From contig NZ_NWFK02000001.1 in NCBI RefSeq assembly GCF_002313155.2, forward strand, positions 1,116,001 through 1,180,000: DNA of 64,000 nucleotides. Direction: 5' to 3'. This DNA is from Psychrobacter sp. FDAARGOS_221 (lineage in GTDB: Bacteria > Pseudomonadota > Gammaproteobacteria > Pseudomonadales > Moraxellaceae). Positions 50,156-59,382 of this stretch are shown piece by piece. Within the stretch, counting starts at the first letter, position 1, and the number at the start of each line of letters is the position of its first letter. The translations under genes were made by a program, and so were the position numbers. The notes under the pieces are model-generated. The model was not told the origin of the DNA. It saw only the letters and a program-made list of their open reading frames with translations, and did not search any database.

Positions 50156-51589
50156 TTAAATATGTTCTGGCATATCACTTTGTTTTAATGCCCGATCTTT
50201 TTTTGACCTTATCTCTAGAGACTCTTTATACTCTCTAGCTTCAATATCATCAATGAACTCAACATCAGGATTCAACTCCCATACTTTCTCTTTGATTTCA
50301 TCCAAAGTGACATTGAAATATTCTTTTCTGTAATTAACCAAGTTTAATCTTCTATCAGCAAACTCTCTTTGAATCTGTGCCTCAAGTGCGGGTGCATCTT
50401 CACTAAATATCATAGCGTGAACATCAAAATAAAATGGAACACTGGCGTCGCCTAGCTCTTTCACCCTATCCATTGGCTCTAATCTTCTGGTCATTCCAAT
50501 CTTATAAACATTCTCGCCAAACGACCCAATATTCGAAATAACGTAAACGTAACCTAGCTTCGTTTGCTCTGCCATGGCTTTTACTCTGTCATGAACTCTC
50601 TGCATTTCCTTAAGCTCATCACCCAGCTTAGCAATTTCTGCTTGCAATCTTTCAAGCTCAGAACCTTCCGAATGACTGGCTTTTTCTTGTACTTTTGATA
50701 ATAAAGCCTGAAGCTTTTCTTCCTCAGCCAAAGCCCTTTGAGCTTCTTTTCTTAACTGCTCTTCTTCACGTTCTTGTCTTCGTAATTCAGCTTGCTCTTC
50801 CTTCTCAATCTGACGTTTTTCTTTATACTCATAGGCAAGACGTAGCTCATTTAGCTTTAGTTGAAGGTAGTATGGTGATATAACAACTTTGTTTGTCTCA
50901 TTCATTTTATTGATTGCTTCATGGGCTTTTAGTATACGCTTTTCCATACGTTCAACGTTATTCCACGTCACATTAGCAATCGCAGCATCACATTCATTAT
51001 TGAAAGCTCTAGCAGTAAGGCGAATAGCTCGATTGGTCATTTTTCGACCTTCGGCTTTACTGCCACTTACTTCCCATTCGATAGAGCACGTAATGGCAGA
51101 TTTCTCTTTTATCATTTCTTTTTGCTTGGCTCTAACTTCTTTTATCTTATCCCTATAGGCTTCTGATGTATCAAAATCGAAATGAGGTTCATACATACCC
51201 ATTTCAGCATACTCTAGTCGTTCATCATAAATAGCTATATGGTTCAATAAATCATCGTAAACTGATCTCTTTTGTTTATAGCTACTTTGCAATTCTTCAA
51301 TATTTTGTTTAATACTAAGAACTTCCTGTCTAGCCTCATCTGCTGCTGAATCAATATCTATTACTTTAGAGTATTTATTAGTGAACTCTGTATATTTCTG
51401 AGACAAATTAGAATGACTTAAGACTAGCTCATCATGCTGCTGCCTTAAGATCGTCAGCTCATTAATCGCTTTCTTAAGCTGATATGCTAAATATCCCACT
51501 ACAAATACTAATAGAGCTGGCATATATATCGTAATCAGTAGTATAGCTAATACAGCTATTACCTTAACTGCTAGACTCTTATCCTTCAT
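50156..51589 (-). CDS. Membrane-anchored coiled-coil protein with GIY-YIG nuclease domain (DUF4041/T5orf172 type)
   Basis: The 477-residue protein has an N-terminal transmembrane segment (about 8-37), a coiled coil (40-115), a DUF4041-like central region (about 130-260), a Glu/Lys/Arg-rich coiled coil (255-345) and a C-terminal GIY-YIG domain of the T5orf172/MUG113 type (about 346-440). The nuclease motifs are present: GYVYVI at 346-351, YKIGMTRR at 362-369 with the Arg, and the likely metal-binding Glu403 in ALEAQIQREF. Homologues are often near phages or in accessory regions and their function is not established. It is isolated between two core genes, with AT-rich DNA upstream. Domain call is good, role open. 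Confidence 0.82.
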   Translation of the reverse strand: MKDKSLAVKVIAVLAILLITIYMPALLVFVVGYLAYQLKKAINELTILRQQHDELVLSHSNLSQKYTEFTNKYSKVIDIDSAADEARQEVLSIKQNIEELQSSYKQKRSVYDDLLNHIAIYDERLEYAEMGMYEPHFDFDTSEAYRDKIKEVRAKQKEMIKEKSAITCSIEWEVSGSKAEGRKMTNRAIRLTARAFNNECDAAIANVTWNNVERMEKRILKAHEAINKMNETNKVVISPYYLQLKLNELRLAYEYKEKRQIEKEEQAELRRQEREEEQLRKEAQRALAEEEKLQALLSKVQEKASHSEGSELERLQAEIAKLGDELKEMQRVHDRVKAMAEQTKLGYVYVISNIGSFGENVYKIGMTRRLEPMDRVKELGDASVPFYFDVHAMIFSEDAPALEAQIQREFADRRLNLVNYRKEYFNVTLDEIKEKVWELNPDVEFIDDIEAREYKESLEIRSKKDRALKQSDMPEHI

Positions 51590-51840
51590 ATCACATTACA
51601 TCCAAATAGCTAGTTCCTCTGCAATTATCAAATTAAATAAAAACCATATAAATATAATAAGCATTATTAAAATCTAATAACTCTAATATACCGCTTATTA
51701 ATGTATATTCATTAAACAATAAATCGTTATCGCTTAATTATATATTTAAATTTAGTACTTAAGTCAACCTTCATAAGATAATAGTGATATTAAAGGAATT
51801 TCGTTGAGAAAGCTTTGCCTTTAACACAATTTTTAGCCAT

Positions 51841-51872
51841 AAAAAAACCACTGCCTAAGCAGTGGTTCTTAT
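51841..51872 (-). terminator. Intrinsic terminator of rpmE2
   Basis: Minus strand GAACCACTGC / GCAGTGGTTTTTTT hairpin with a four-base loop and a run of seven T, 33 bp past the stop. Confidence 0.88.
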
Positions 51873-51904
51873 GCTGAAAACAAACAGCGAAGTAATTTAA
51901 ATGA

Positions 51905-52183
51905 TTACTCAGCGTCAGTTTTCTTAGCCTTGCTACGGCCACCAAACGCGCCAAAGCGTTTGTTGAAGCTAGCAACACGACCTTCGTTAGACGTTTTACG
52001 TTGCTCGCCTGTGTAGAAAGGATGTGAAGCGCTTGAAATATCTAGTGGGTAGTAAGGATATTCTGTGCCTTCATACTCACGAGTTGCTTTAGTTTGAGCA
52101 GTAGAACGGGTTAAGAAGAAAACGTCCGCGTTAGTGTCGTGGAACAATACTTCTCTGTACTCTGGATGGATATCTTTACGCAT
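51905..52183 (-). CDS. rpmE2: 50S ribosomal protein L31 type B
   Basis: The 92-residue protein starts [16 protein letters not shown] and has [27 protein letters not shown], the type B pattern. It has no Cys at all, so it is the zinc-independent form, which in some bacteria is used under zinc limitation and in others is the only L31. The C-terminus is short and acidic-basic ([11 protein letters not shown]). A promoter (TTGCAA, 17 bp, TAGAAT) is seen at 52338-52366, giving a leader of about 150 nt. It is monocistronic. Confidence 0.96.
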   Translation of the reverse strand: MRKDIHPEYREVLFHDTNADVFFLTRSTAQTKATREYEGTEYPYYPLDISSASHPFYTGEQRKTSNEGRVASFNKRFGAFGGRSKAKKTDAE

Positions 52184-52207
52184 AATATATTCTCTCTGTG
52201 TCCGATA

Positions 52208-52222
52208 TACAGCAATGCTGTA
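52208..52222 (-). promoter_or_regulatory. Palindrome in the rpmE2 leader
   Basis: The perfect inverted repeat TACAGC-AAT-GCTGTA would form a six-pair hairpin in the mRNA just before the ribosome binding site (AGAGAGAATA). It may serve translational control or protein binding. It does not match the E. coli Zur consensus as I know it. Confidence 0.4.
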
Positions 52223-52337
52223 CGTAACTGAGGCACCAAACGCATTAGTAATTAGCCATCATGTCACTGGCTCATTCCAGCACATAACACCAACCACCTG
52301 CTATTCTAGCCTTCCTCAGCGGGAAGTTAAGCCGGTA

Positions 52338-52366
52338 ATTCTACCGACTTGAGGCCTTTGTTGCAA
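52338..52366 (-). promoter_or_regulatory. Promoter of rpmE2
   Basis: Minus strand TTGCAA, 17-bp spacer, TAGAAT. The hexamers match consensus at four and five positions and the spacing is optimal. Confidence 0.65.
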
Positions 52367-52488
52367 GTCATTAATGGGTTAAATTTAACCACTTAATGTA
52401 TCCAATATAACTTAGGCCATTTAATAATCAGCTATTAATCAACCTCTATCCGCTATTAATCTATTATTTATTAATAGTCGACGTTTGA

Positions 52489-53550
52489 TTATTTATCGTC
52501 AGACGCTTTGTCGTCTGAGTTAGCACTGTCATCTGTATCATCAGAGCTTGCGTTGTCTGATTGCGAATCGCTTTTATCAGCAATCGCTTCTTTAGCAGTA
52601 ACTGGCTCAGGACCAAATGTAGCTCTTGCTACACCGATTACTTGCTCAATCAAGTGACTGTTATAATGCGCAGCGATTAGAACTGATGAGAAAGGCAGTA
52701 GCTTGGTTAACCAGCTTAAGTTCATATTATCGATATCGATATTAAACTGCTCTGCAATTTTATCGACTTGCTCAGCATAGTACTGAACGTTGCTGTTACC
52801 CATGCCAGAGTTTTTCAGCTCATTACGTAAGCCTTGGCTTTGAGCATTACCTAACAAGCCTTTAGCCATACCAAGACCCGCCAGCAAGGTTTGCTTCTCT
52901 TGCATTTTGCTTAAATCAGCATGAGAAACCACTTTATACGCCATTTTAACGCCTTCTTTACCGGTTAATGGCTTATCATAAACAGTGGCTAATTGGTAAA
53001 CCGTACGTAGCGATACTAGCAATAACCATAACGTATCAGCCAACATACCTGGCAAACCAGCTAAACCAGTCACACCGCCAATGGTAGCAAGCGCACGGTT
53101 TTGGTTCGCGATATCACGAGCCAATGCATTACGCTCTTGGTCGCTTAAGCCTTGAATACCAGCAAAACGCTGCTCGCTTGGTAAATCGACTTCACTCCAA
53201 GTTGCGGCTAATTTGGCAAGTTGAGTGAATGCCCCTTCGGTTGCTTTGTTGAATAAGCTATCTGGAACTACTTTTTTAGCGTATTTACCGTAAGTGGCAA
53301 AGCGTTTACCTACCAGCTGCTGCGATGATTTTAGCGCTTGCTGACTGAATAAGTTATCAACTGACTTAGAGTTTGATTCATAGTCAGATAGGTCAACCGC
53401 TCTAAATTGACTAGGCTTACCAGACTTAGCATTGACCTTATCAAGCAGTGATCCTAAACGCTCTAAATTATTGCGCGCTAGGTGTCCTGCAGCATCTAAA
53501 CCGTTAAATAAAGCTCTACCCGCTTTTGGTTTTTTTGATTTATTATCCAT
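52489..53550 (-). CDS. EcsC-family protein
   Basis: The 353-residue protein matches the EcsC family in its central part, with a glycine-rich hydrophobic hairpin (ATIGGVTGLAGLPGMLADTLWLLLVSLRTVYQLA, about 163-197; split as GGVTGLAGLPGMLAD and LLLVSLRTVYQL) and a second hydrophobic stretch near 285-300. The N-terminus is basic; the last 30 residues are extremely acidic (Asp and Ser repeats). EcsC was named from the Bacillus ecs operon, where its function is not defined; membrane association is likely. It stands alone, 300 bp upstream of rpmE2. Confidence 0.85.
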   Translation of the reverse strand: MDNKSKKPKAGRALFNGLDAAGHLARNNLERLGSLLDKVNAKSGKPSQFRAVDLSDYESNSKSVDNLFSQQALKSSQQLVGKRFATYGKYAKKVVPDSLFNKATEGAFTQLAKLAATWSEVDLPSEQRFAGIQGLSDQERNALARDIANQNRALATIGGVTGLAGLPGMLADTLWLLLVSLRTVYQLATVYDKPLTGKEGVKMAYKVVSHADLSKMQEKQTLLAGLGMAKGLLGNAQSQGLRNELKNSGMGNSNVQYYAEQVDKIAEQFNIDIDNMNLSWLTKLLPFSSVLIAAHYNSHLIEQVIGVARATFGPEPVTAKEAIADKSDSQSDNASSDDTDDSANSDDKASDDK

Positions 53551-54036
53551 ACGATACGCTCCCTAAATTGAATGTAAAAAGTTAAATGATTGGGGTTAAT
53601 AACAGGTTGTTTTGGTTTAGGCTTATGACCTTAATACTTATGATCTTAATAACATGGGCAAAAAATAAGCCAAACCAGTTTCAAATAGTTAATATCATGC
53701 AGTGCGTCATCTAATGGTTCGTCAAGTCGCTCAATAAGTAATTGGTCGAATAAATAAGCGGTTAACTTAATTTATTAACCAGTTTCGTTAATCAATGATA
53801 ATTAACTTATTAGCGTAAAACAATAATTTAGATTAAAGCAAAATAGCCTTGGCCCTGATATAAATTCGAACTCATTAAGTCTATTTTATGTAATCAATCA
53901 CCAAATATCAGTTGAAACAGTGTTATCAGCGATTGGCACAATGTAAAATAGTGGCTTTAAAATTCGACAAAAATTGAAAACTCTCATCATGTCATGTTAG
54001 GTGGCATCCCTTCAATAAATGACCCGTTAAGCTTTT
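53551..54036. other. Intergenic region between divergent ecsC-like gene and pabB
   Basis: Roughly 490 bp, AT-rich. It holds a 15-bp tandem duplication at 53622-53651 and a weak candidate promoter for pabB (TTGGCA, 17 bp, TTTAAA at 53933-53961). Nothing else was recognised. Confidence 0.4.
53622..53651. repeat. 15-bp tandem duplication
   Basis: Two adjacent units CTTATGACCTTAATA and CTTATGATCTTAATA (53622-53636, 53637-53651) differ at one position. Confidence 0.85.
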
Positions 54037-54060
54037 ATGAGCAATCACAATGAGCAATAA
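54037..54060 (+). promoter_or_regulatory. Seven-codon upstream ORF overlapping the pabB start
   Basis: ATGAGCAAT occurs twice 13 bp apart. The first copy (54037) opens a seven-codon frame whose TAA (54058-54060) lies inside pabB, a different frame from the second ATG at 54050. It looks like a 13-bp tandem duplication of the start region and could influence pabB translation. Confidence 0.45.
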
Positions 54061-55804
54061 CCGTTTCCAATTTAACCTTGCGCCTGCACATCAGCTACTG
54101 CCTCATCTGACCCAGCTGATTAATGATCCGACATTAATTGCAGCCGTTAGCAATACGATTTCGAGCCCATTACCTTGTACGCGGCAAAACCTGACGCAGA
54201 CTGTACAAGATTTAGCTTGGCATCTTTGTTGGTTAAATAATGATAAGCACCCGGTGATTGGTCTGTTGCCCAAGGTTGCTTGGACGGTCTACCCGCCTGC
54301 TGACTTAGCCTCTTTAGAGGTTAAAATCGTGAAGTCACAACGTCTAGACAATCTTCAGGGTCAAGATACGCGGCACGCTCTGCATAATCAATCAGAGCCG
54401 AATCAATCTGAGCAAATCCTATCAAACAAAAGCCAGCCAATTTCTACGCAGCAAACACCCGAGCAACTTAGCTATCAAGACTGGATTGATGAGCTCATCC
54501 ATTACTCAGAGCAGCATCAACACTCGCCACAACATAACGCGGAAACTTGCTCACAGGCACAGCACACCGCTTATCAACATGGGCTAATGGGATTTATTGG
54601 TTATGATATAGGCGCCAAAGCACTGAGTCGAGACTCCAAAGTCATGCTCGCCGATCAGCCCTGTGCGTTTATCGGACATTACGATATTTACTTAACACCT
54701 TGCAGTGATGATTATTGGCAGCTGCATACCCAGCCCTCGACATCTCAAGCAGCTATAGATATGGCCGTCTGCATATTAAAGCTGCTAGAACATTACTTGC
54801 AACAGCAAACAGTTAAGGTGCTACCCACACCAAGCTTACCCTTGAATCCACGCTGGACACAGCAAGATTATCAATCTGCATTTGCACAAACTCAGCAGTA
54901 TCTGTATCAAGGTGACAGCTATCAAATCAACCTGACCCAACAATGGCTAGGACAACTGCCAGTGTCTGAGACCTCAGATAAGTCCTACCCTGCTTCGACT
55001 GACCCAACTTTGACTGAATCTGACACAACCGAGTTGCACACAGTTCATCAAAACAGATTAAACTTGGTGAACTATTTACCGCAATTACATCAGCAAACTC
55101 AGGCGCCATTTGCCGGCTACTTAGCAATAAGCTCAGATAAGCCATCAGCTAATAAAACTTCAGAGTTTGAGCTACTAAGCTGCTCACCTGAACTGTTTGT
55201 GATGTTCGATAAAAATGCTGATAACGAGCAACGTATCTTGACCAAGCCAATCAAAGGCACTTTGCCTCGTGGTCAAACGCCACAACAAGACGAGCAGCTA
55301 AAACAGCAACTGGCCGATAGTGAAAAAGACCGCGCTGAGAATGTGATGATTGTCGACTTACTGCGTAATGACTTGGGTAAATATGCTAAGACCGGTAGTG
55401 TGCAGGTGCCTAAGCTGTTCGCCATCGAAAGCTTTAGCAATGTGCATCATATGGTCAGCTCAATTGTGGCAACTATCAAACCAGAGTGTCATCCGTTGAC
55501 CGTATTATTCGATAGTTTGCCTGCCGGCTCAATTACCGGCACACCCAAAAAGCGAGCGGTTGAATTAATCAGTGAACTGGAAGCTGAACCCCGAGGCGCC
55601 TATTGCGGCACCTTAGGCTATCTGAATTTTGATGGTAGCGGACAGTGGAATGTATTGATTCGCTCATTACAAGCCAATGCCAAAAAAGAAGTCGCGCTGT
55701 GGGCTGGCGGCGGCATCACAGTTGCCTCGCAATGTGATTTAGAATATCAAGAATGTTTGGATAAAGTAGGCAACTTATTGGCGATTTTAGCACCTCAATC
55801 GTAA
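54050..55804 (+). CDS. pabB: Aminodeoxychorismate synthase component I
   Basis: PabB converts chorismate with ammonia to aminodeoxychorismate for folate. The chorismate-binding domain occupies the C-terminal half: QGDSYQINLTQQWLG near 287-301, the PIKGT motif at 400-404 whose Lys402 distinguishes PabB (and not TrpE, which has PIAGT), then DLLRNDLGKYAKTGSV, SIVATI and SLPAGSITGTPKKRA. At 584 residues it is much longer than E. coli PabB (453) owing to Gln/Ser/His-rich insertions at about 97-142 and 156-176 and a Thr/Ser-rich one at 303-335. The amidotransferase pabA is not in the window. Confidence 0.94.
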   Translation: MSNNRFQFNLAPAHQLLPHLTQLINDPTLIAAVSNTISSPLPCTRQNLTQTVQDLAWHLCWLNNDKHPVIGLLPKVAWTVYPPADLASLEVKIVKSQRLDNLQGQDTRHALHNQSEPNQSEQILSNKSQPISTQQTPEQLSYQDWIDELIHYSEQHQHSPQHNAETCSQAQHTAYQHGLMGFIGYDIGAKALSRDSKVMLADQPCAFIGHYDIYLTPCSDDYWQLHTQPSTSQAAIDMAVCILKLLEHYLQQQTVKVLPTPSLPLNPRWTQQDYQSAFAQTQQYLYQGDSYQINLTQQWLGQLPVSETSDKSYPASTDPTLTESDTTELHTVHQNRLNLVNYLPQLHQQTQAPFAGYLAISSDKPSANKTSEFELLSCSPELFVMFDKNADNEQRILTKPIKGTLPRGQTPQQDEQLKQQLADSEKDRAENVMIVDLLRNDLGKYAKTGSVQVPKLFAIESFSNVHHMVSSIVATIKPECHPLTVLFDSLPAGSITGTPKKRAVELISELEAEPRGAYCGTLGYLNFDGSGQWNVLIRSLQANAKKEVALWAGGGITVASQCDLEYQECLDKVGNLLAILAPQS

Positions 55805-55826
55805 AGCGCTTTATTTCATAAATAAT

Positions 55827-55866
55827 AAAAACAGCCATAAACTTATGTCTATGGCTGTTTTTTTGA
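55827..55866. terminator. Bidirectional terminator between pabB and hisC
   Basis: Stem AAAACAGCCATA / TATGGCTGTTTT around a 10-nt loop, with A- and T-runs. It serves both convergent genes. Confidence 0.85.
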
Positions 55867-55935
55867 CTACTAATTCAGTACAGGCTTAGATAAGTGCACG
55901 CTAATTAAGCCGTACTCAACTCAGTAATTTAGCAA

Positions 55936-57048
55936 CTAAGCGCCTAGTTCCGTTAAGGCAGTGATTAAGCGTTGGTTTTGTTCCGCTGTGCCAACAGTAA
56001 TGCGCAAGTACTCATCAATACGTGGTTGACTAAAGTAACGGACGATAATCCCCTGCTCACGTAGTTGCTGAGCAACCTCACTGGCATTGCCCTGCGCAGG
56101 GCGTGCAAACACAAAGTTTGCTTGTGACGGTAATACATCAAAACCAAGCGATGTTAATTGTTCAATCAGCTGTTCACGTAGCTCAATTACCTGCTCGCAT
56201 ACCTGCTTAAAGTAAGCAGTGTCTTGCACACTGGCCAGAGCGCCGGCTTGTGCTAAGCGGTCTAACGGATAGCTGTTAAAGCTATTTTTCATACGTGTTA
56301 ACGCTTCAATCAGTGACGGATTACCAAACGCCATACCCACTCGCAGTCCTGCTAATGAACGTGATTTAGAGAAGGTCTGAGTCACCAACAAGTTGTCATG
56401 CTCATTAATCAAGCTAACTGCAGATACCGCTTCACCTGACTCAGGCTTAGCAAAGTCAATATAAGCCTCATCAATCACTATCACCGCATTAGGATGCTCA
56501 TTTGCCAACTTACTGATGGCGTCTAATGACAATATAATACCAGTTGGCGCATTCGGGTTGGCAATGATAATGCCTGAGCAAGGCTGACGGTAGTCATTGG
56601 TTTCAATGCTAAAGTCTTCACGCAATGGGATATTCACTAGCTCCACACCGAAAGTATCGGCATACACGGGATAAAAACTGTAGCTGATATCTGGGGCCAA
56701 TAATGGACGCTCTTTCATAAAGAAGCTGGCGAATACCAAGGCCAGTACTTCATCTGAGCCATTGCCGACAAATACTTGATTGATATCTAGTTGATAGGCA
56801 TTGGCCAATGCTTGGCGCAAGTCATCTGACTCAGGCGCTGGATACAGACGCAGCGCCTGTGCTTGATCAGCCAACGCAGCACTGATAGCCTCAGCTACTT
56901 TTGCAGAAGGCGGAAAAGGGTTTTCATTGGTGTTGAGCTTACATAAGTTATCGTGTTTTGGCTGCTCACCTGGCACATAAGGATTTAAATTACGTGCTTT
57001 ATTTGACCACAATCGGGTATCAAGTTTAAATTCCATAGGATTTGTCAT
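55936..57048 (-). CDS. hisC: Histidinol-phosphate aminotransferase
   Basis: HisC is the PLP enzyme that forms histidinol phosphate. The 370-residue fold-type I protein has the PLP Lys at about 228 in TFSKSRSLAGLRVG, Asp193 and Tyr196 in VIDEAYIDF, the N-terminal NTNENPFPPS, and GNGSDEVL near 95-102. The order murA-hisG-hisD-hisC is that of Pseudomonas and Acinetobacter. It follows hisD by 175 bp with a 19-bp duplication between them. Confidence 0.96.
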   Translation of the reverse strand: MTNPMEFKLDTRLWSNKARNLNPYVPGEQPKHDNLCKLNTNENPFPPSAKVAEAISAALADQAQALRLYPAPESDDLRQALANAYQLDINQVFVGNGSDEVLALVFASFFMKERPLLAPDISYSFYPVYADTFGVELVNIPLREDFSIETNDYRQPCSGIIIANPNAPTGIILSLDAISKLANEHPNAVIVIDEAYIDFAKPESGEAVSAVSLINEHDNLLVTQTFSKSRSLAGLRVGMAFGNPSLIEALTRMKNSFNSYPLDRLAQAGALASVQDTAYFKQVCEQVIELREQLIEQLTSLGFDVLPSQANFVFARPAQGNASEVAQQLREQGIIVRYFSQPRIDEYLRITVGTAEQNQRLITALTELGA

Positions 57049-57061
57049 CTTTTATTATCAG

Positions 57062-57099
57062 TCGTTTTTATCTTGAGTTATCGTTTTTATATTGAGACA
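57062..57099. repeat. 19-bp tandem duplication
   Basis: Two adjacent 19-bp units (57062-57080, 57081-57099), both beginning TCGTTTTTAT and containing TTGAG, lie between hisD and hisC. Confidence 0.75.
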
Positions 57100-57224
57100 T
57101 TTATTCAAGTTATTGCTAGTTATGACCATAGCTATTTACATCATACCTATTAAAGGTTAGCTCAGTCAGCTGCTTGGCTTTTTAACTTTTAAGCTATCAA
57201 CTTCTTTTATGTCTTCACTATGAG

Positions 57225-58523
57225 TTAACTGTCACTGCGATAGCGTGCTGAGCGTGCATGTGCCTCTAAATTTTCTTGCATCGCTAAGGTATCGGCGACT
57301 TTAGCCAACGGTTTAGAGCCCTCCGCCGTACAATAAATTAAAGACGACTTTTTCTGGAAGTCATATACCCCTAAAGGCGAAGAGAAACGTGCGGTACCAG
57401 AAGTCGGTAGCACATGGTTTGGACCTGCACAATAATCACCAATCGCTTCAGGCGTATGACGACCCATAAAAATAGCGCCGGCATGACGAATATCATCAAT
57501 CAACGCTTGCGGATCATTCAACGAAAGCTCTAAGTGCTCTGGCGCCACACGGTTGATAACCTCAAGACCTTCGCGGCGGTCTTTTACTAAGATTAACGCC
57601 CCACGATTTTGTAATGACTCACGCGCGATATCTGCTTTTGGCAATAGGGTTAATGCCTTAGTGATCGCAGCATCAACGTCTTTTAATTGCTGCTCACTGG
57701 TAGTGACAAATATAGACTGGGCAACGGTATCATGCTCGGCTTGTGATAATAAGTCCATCGCTAGCCAGTCTGCATTGTCTTCGGCTTCACCCTCAGCATA
57801 GACCAACACTTCAGAAGGGCCTGCAATCATATCAATGCCGACCTGACCGAATACGGCTCGCTTAGCGGCGGCCACATACTTGTTCCCCGGTCCGGTAATC
57901 TTATCCACTTGTGCAATGGTCTCAGTACCATACGCTAAGGCAGCAACGGCTTGCGCGCCGCCAATGGTAAATACTTTCTTCACGCCAGCCAGATAAGCGG
58001 CAGCCAGTACCAGTGAATTAAGCTCACCTTTGGGCGCTGGCACTACCATAACAATCTCCGGCACACCGGCTACTTTCGCTGGCAGCGCATTCATCAATAC
58101 TGATGATGGATACGAAGCCAAACCACCAGGAACATAAATCCCGACTCTATCCAGCGGGGTTACTTTCTGACCCAAGCGATTGCCAAGGTCATCGGTATAT
58201 TCCCAAGTCGGTTGACGTTGGTGTTGATGGAAGCTTTCGATACGTTCAGCGGCAACATTCAATGCTGCTTTAACGGTCTCATCTAAGCCTTCATAAGCCT
58301 GTTGTAATTGCTCAGTGGTTAATAGCAGCTGCTGCATATCGGTTGCTGGATGAGCATCAAACTTCTGAGTGAGCGCCAATACGGCTTCATCGCCCTGTCG
58401 GCGCACTTGATCAATAATGTCATCGACCGTCGCCAATAGTTGTTTGTCATTTACCGTTTCAAAGGCAAGCAGCTCATCAAGCTGTTGATCAAAATTCGCA
58501 TCAGTGCTGATTAACGTCCGCAT
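57225..58523 (-). CDS. hisD: Histidinol dehydrogenase
   Basis: HisD performs the last two oxidations to histidine. The 432-residue protein has the conserved GIYVPGG, KKVFTIGGAQAVAALAYGT (near 195), VDKITGPGN, AGPSEVLV and the catalytic APEHLELSL, followed by GDYCAGPNHVLPT. The ATG at 58523 has AAGG seven bases upstream; the two extra upstream residues start from a TTG and are rejected. It is 82 bp downstream of hisG. Confidence 0.97.
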   Translation of the reverse strand: MRTLISTDANFDQQLDELLAFETVNDKQLLATVDDIIDQVRRQGDEAVLALTQKFDAHPATDMQQLLLTTEQLQQAYEGLDETVKAALNVAAERIESFHQHQRQPTWEYTDDLGNRLGQKVTPLDRVGIYVPGGLASYPSSVLMNALPAKVAGVPEIVMVVPAPKGELNSLVLAAAYLAGVKKVFTIGGAQAVAALAYGTETIAQVDKITGPGNKYVAAAKRAVFGQVGIDMIAGPSEVLVYAEGEAEDNADWLAMDLLSQAEHDTVAQSIFVTTSEQQLKDVDAAITKALTLLPKADIARESLQNRGALILVKDRREGLEVINRVAPEHLELSLNDPQALIDDIRHAGAIFMGRHTPEAIGDYCAGPNHVLPTSGTARFSSPLGVYDFQKKSSLIYCTAEGSKPLAKVADTLAMQENLEAHARSARYRSDS

Positions 58524-58605
58524 GAACAATCCTTAAATAAAAATAGCGTAAAACATAGCAGCATTAGCATTAACCGCTTTTAGACTCAGTCTTAGGACTT
58601 AACCT

Positions 58606-59280
58606 TTAAGCATCAACGCTTTGTTTAAAGCTGTCTAAAATAGGCTCAAGCAAACTAAATTTGCGCTTATAGCTGACCTGATTCACAATCAAACGTGACG
58701 ACACGTCACAAATGTGATCGCGTGGCTCTAAGCCATTTGCACGTAAGGTATTACCAGTATCGACCACGTCAACAATCAAATCACCTAAGCCGACTAAAGG
58801 CGCAAGCTCCATCGAGCCATACAGCTTAATGATATCAACTTGCTGACCCTGACTGGCAAAATAAGCACGTGCCACATTAACGTACTTAGTCGCAATACGT
58901 AGGCGGCGGTTGGGTAATTCAGCACCTTTGATAGCGGCTGTCATTAACTTACATTGGGCGATTTTTAAATCCAGCAGCTCATAAACATGCTTAGCGCCAT
59001 ACTCAAGCAGCACATCTTTACCGGCCACACCGAAGTCTGCAGCACCATGCTCTACATAGGTCGGCACATCACTGGCGCGCAAAATTAGTACCCGCACATG
59101 CTCATGCGAGGTTGGGAATATCAATTTACGTGATTTATCAGGATCTTCTAGCAGCTCAATACCGGCTGCTTTCAGCAGTGGCAAAGTCTCTTTTAGAATA
59201 CGCCCTTTTGATAATGCCAACGTTAGCCCATTAAAGTCACTATCTGCTTGATTGAGTAGTTCGTTATTATTGTCAGTCAT
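58606..59280 (-). CDS. hisG: ATP phosphoribosyltransferase, short form
   Basis: HisG starts histidine synthesis. At 224 residues it is the short catalytic form without the C-terminal ACT-like regulatory domain, so it needs HisZ as partner; hisZ is not in the window. Visible motifs are [42 protein letters not shown] and the PRPP motif [18 protein letters not shown]. It follows murA by 102 bp, with an inverted repeat in the gap. Confidence 0.96.
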   Translation of the reverse strand: MTDNNNELLNQADSDFNGLTLALSKGRILKETLPLLKAAGIELLEDPDKSRKLIFPTSHEHVRVLILRASDVPTYVEHGAADFGVAGKDVLLEYGAKHVYELLDLKIAQCKLMTAAIKGAELPNRRLRIATKYVNVARAYFASQGQQVDIIKLYGSMELAPLVGLGDLIVDVVDTGNTLRANGLEPRDHICDVSSRLIVNQVSYKRKFSLLEPILDSFKQSVDA

Positions 59281-59316
59281 AATAAGATGGTCTTATGGTT
59301 GTATTATTTATAGAAA

Positions 59317-59343
59317 GCCAGTTATATAAACTCAATAACTGGC
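59317..59343 (-). terminator. Hairpin between murA and hisG
   Basis: GCCAGTTAT / ATAACTGGC forms a nine-pair stem with a nine-nt loop, followed on the minus strand by TTTCTATAAA, a weak T-tract. It could be a partial terminator lowering read-through from murA to hisGDC. Confidence 0.45.
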
Positions 59344-59382
59344 TCTTCTGACGCCACTGGCTTAGCTTAATCGGCTGCGATA

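Larger units (their letters stand above)
52184..52488. other. rpmE2 promoter and leader region
   Basis: This 305-bp spacer holds the rpmE2 promoter at 52338-52366 and a 15-bp perfect palindrome TACAGCAATGCTGTA at 52208-52222, 25 bp before the start codon. The rest has no recognised element. Confidence 0.5.

Noticed and set aside
51790..51978. A 62-codon frame spanning the rpmE2 terminator
   Set aside because: It overlaps rpmE2 in another frame and crosses its terminator.
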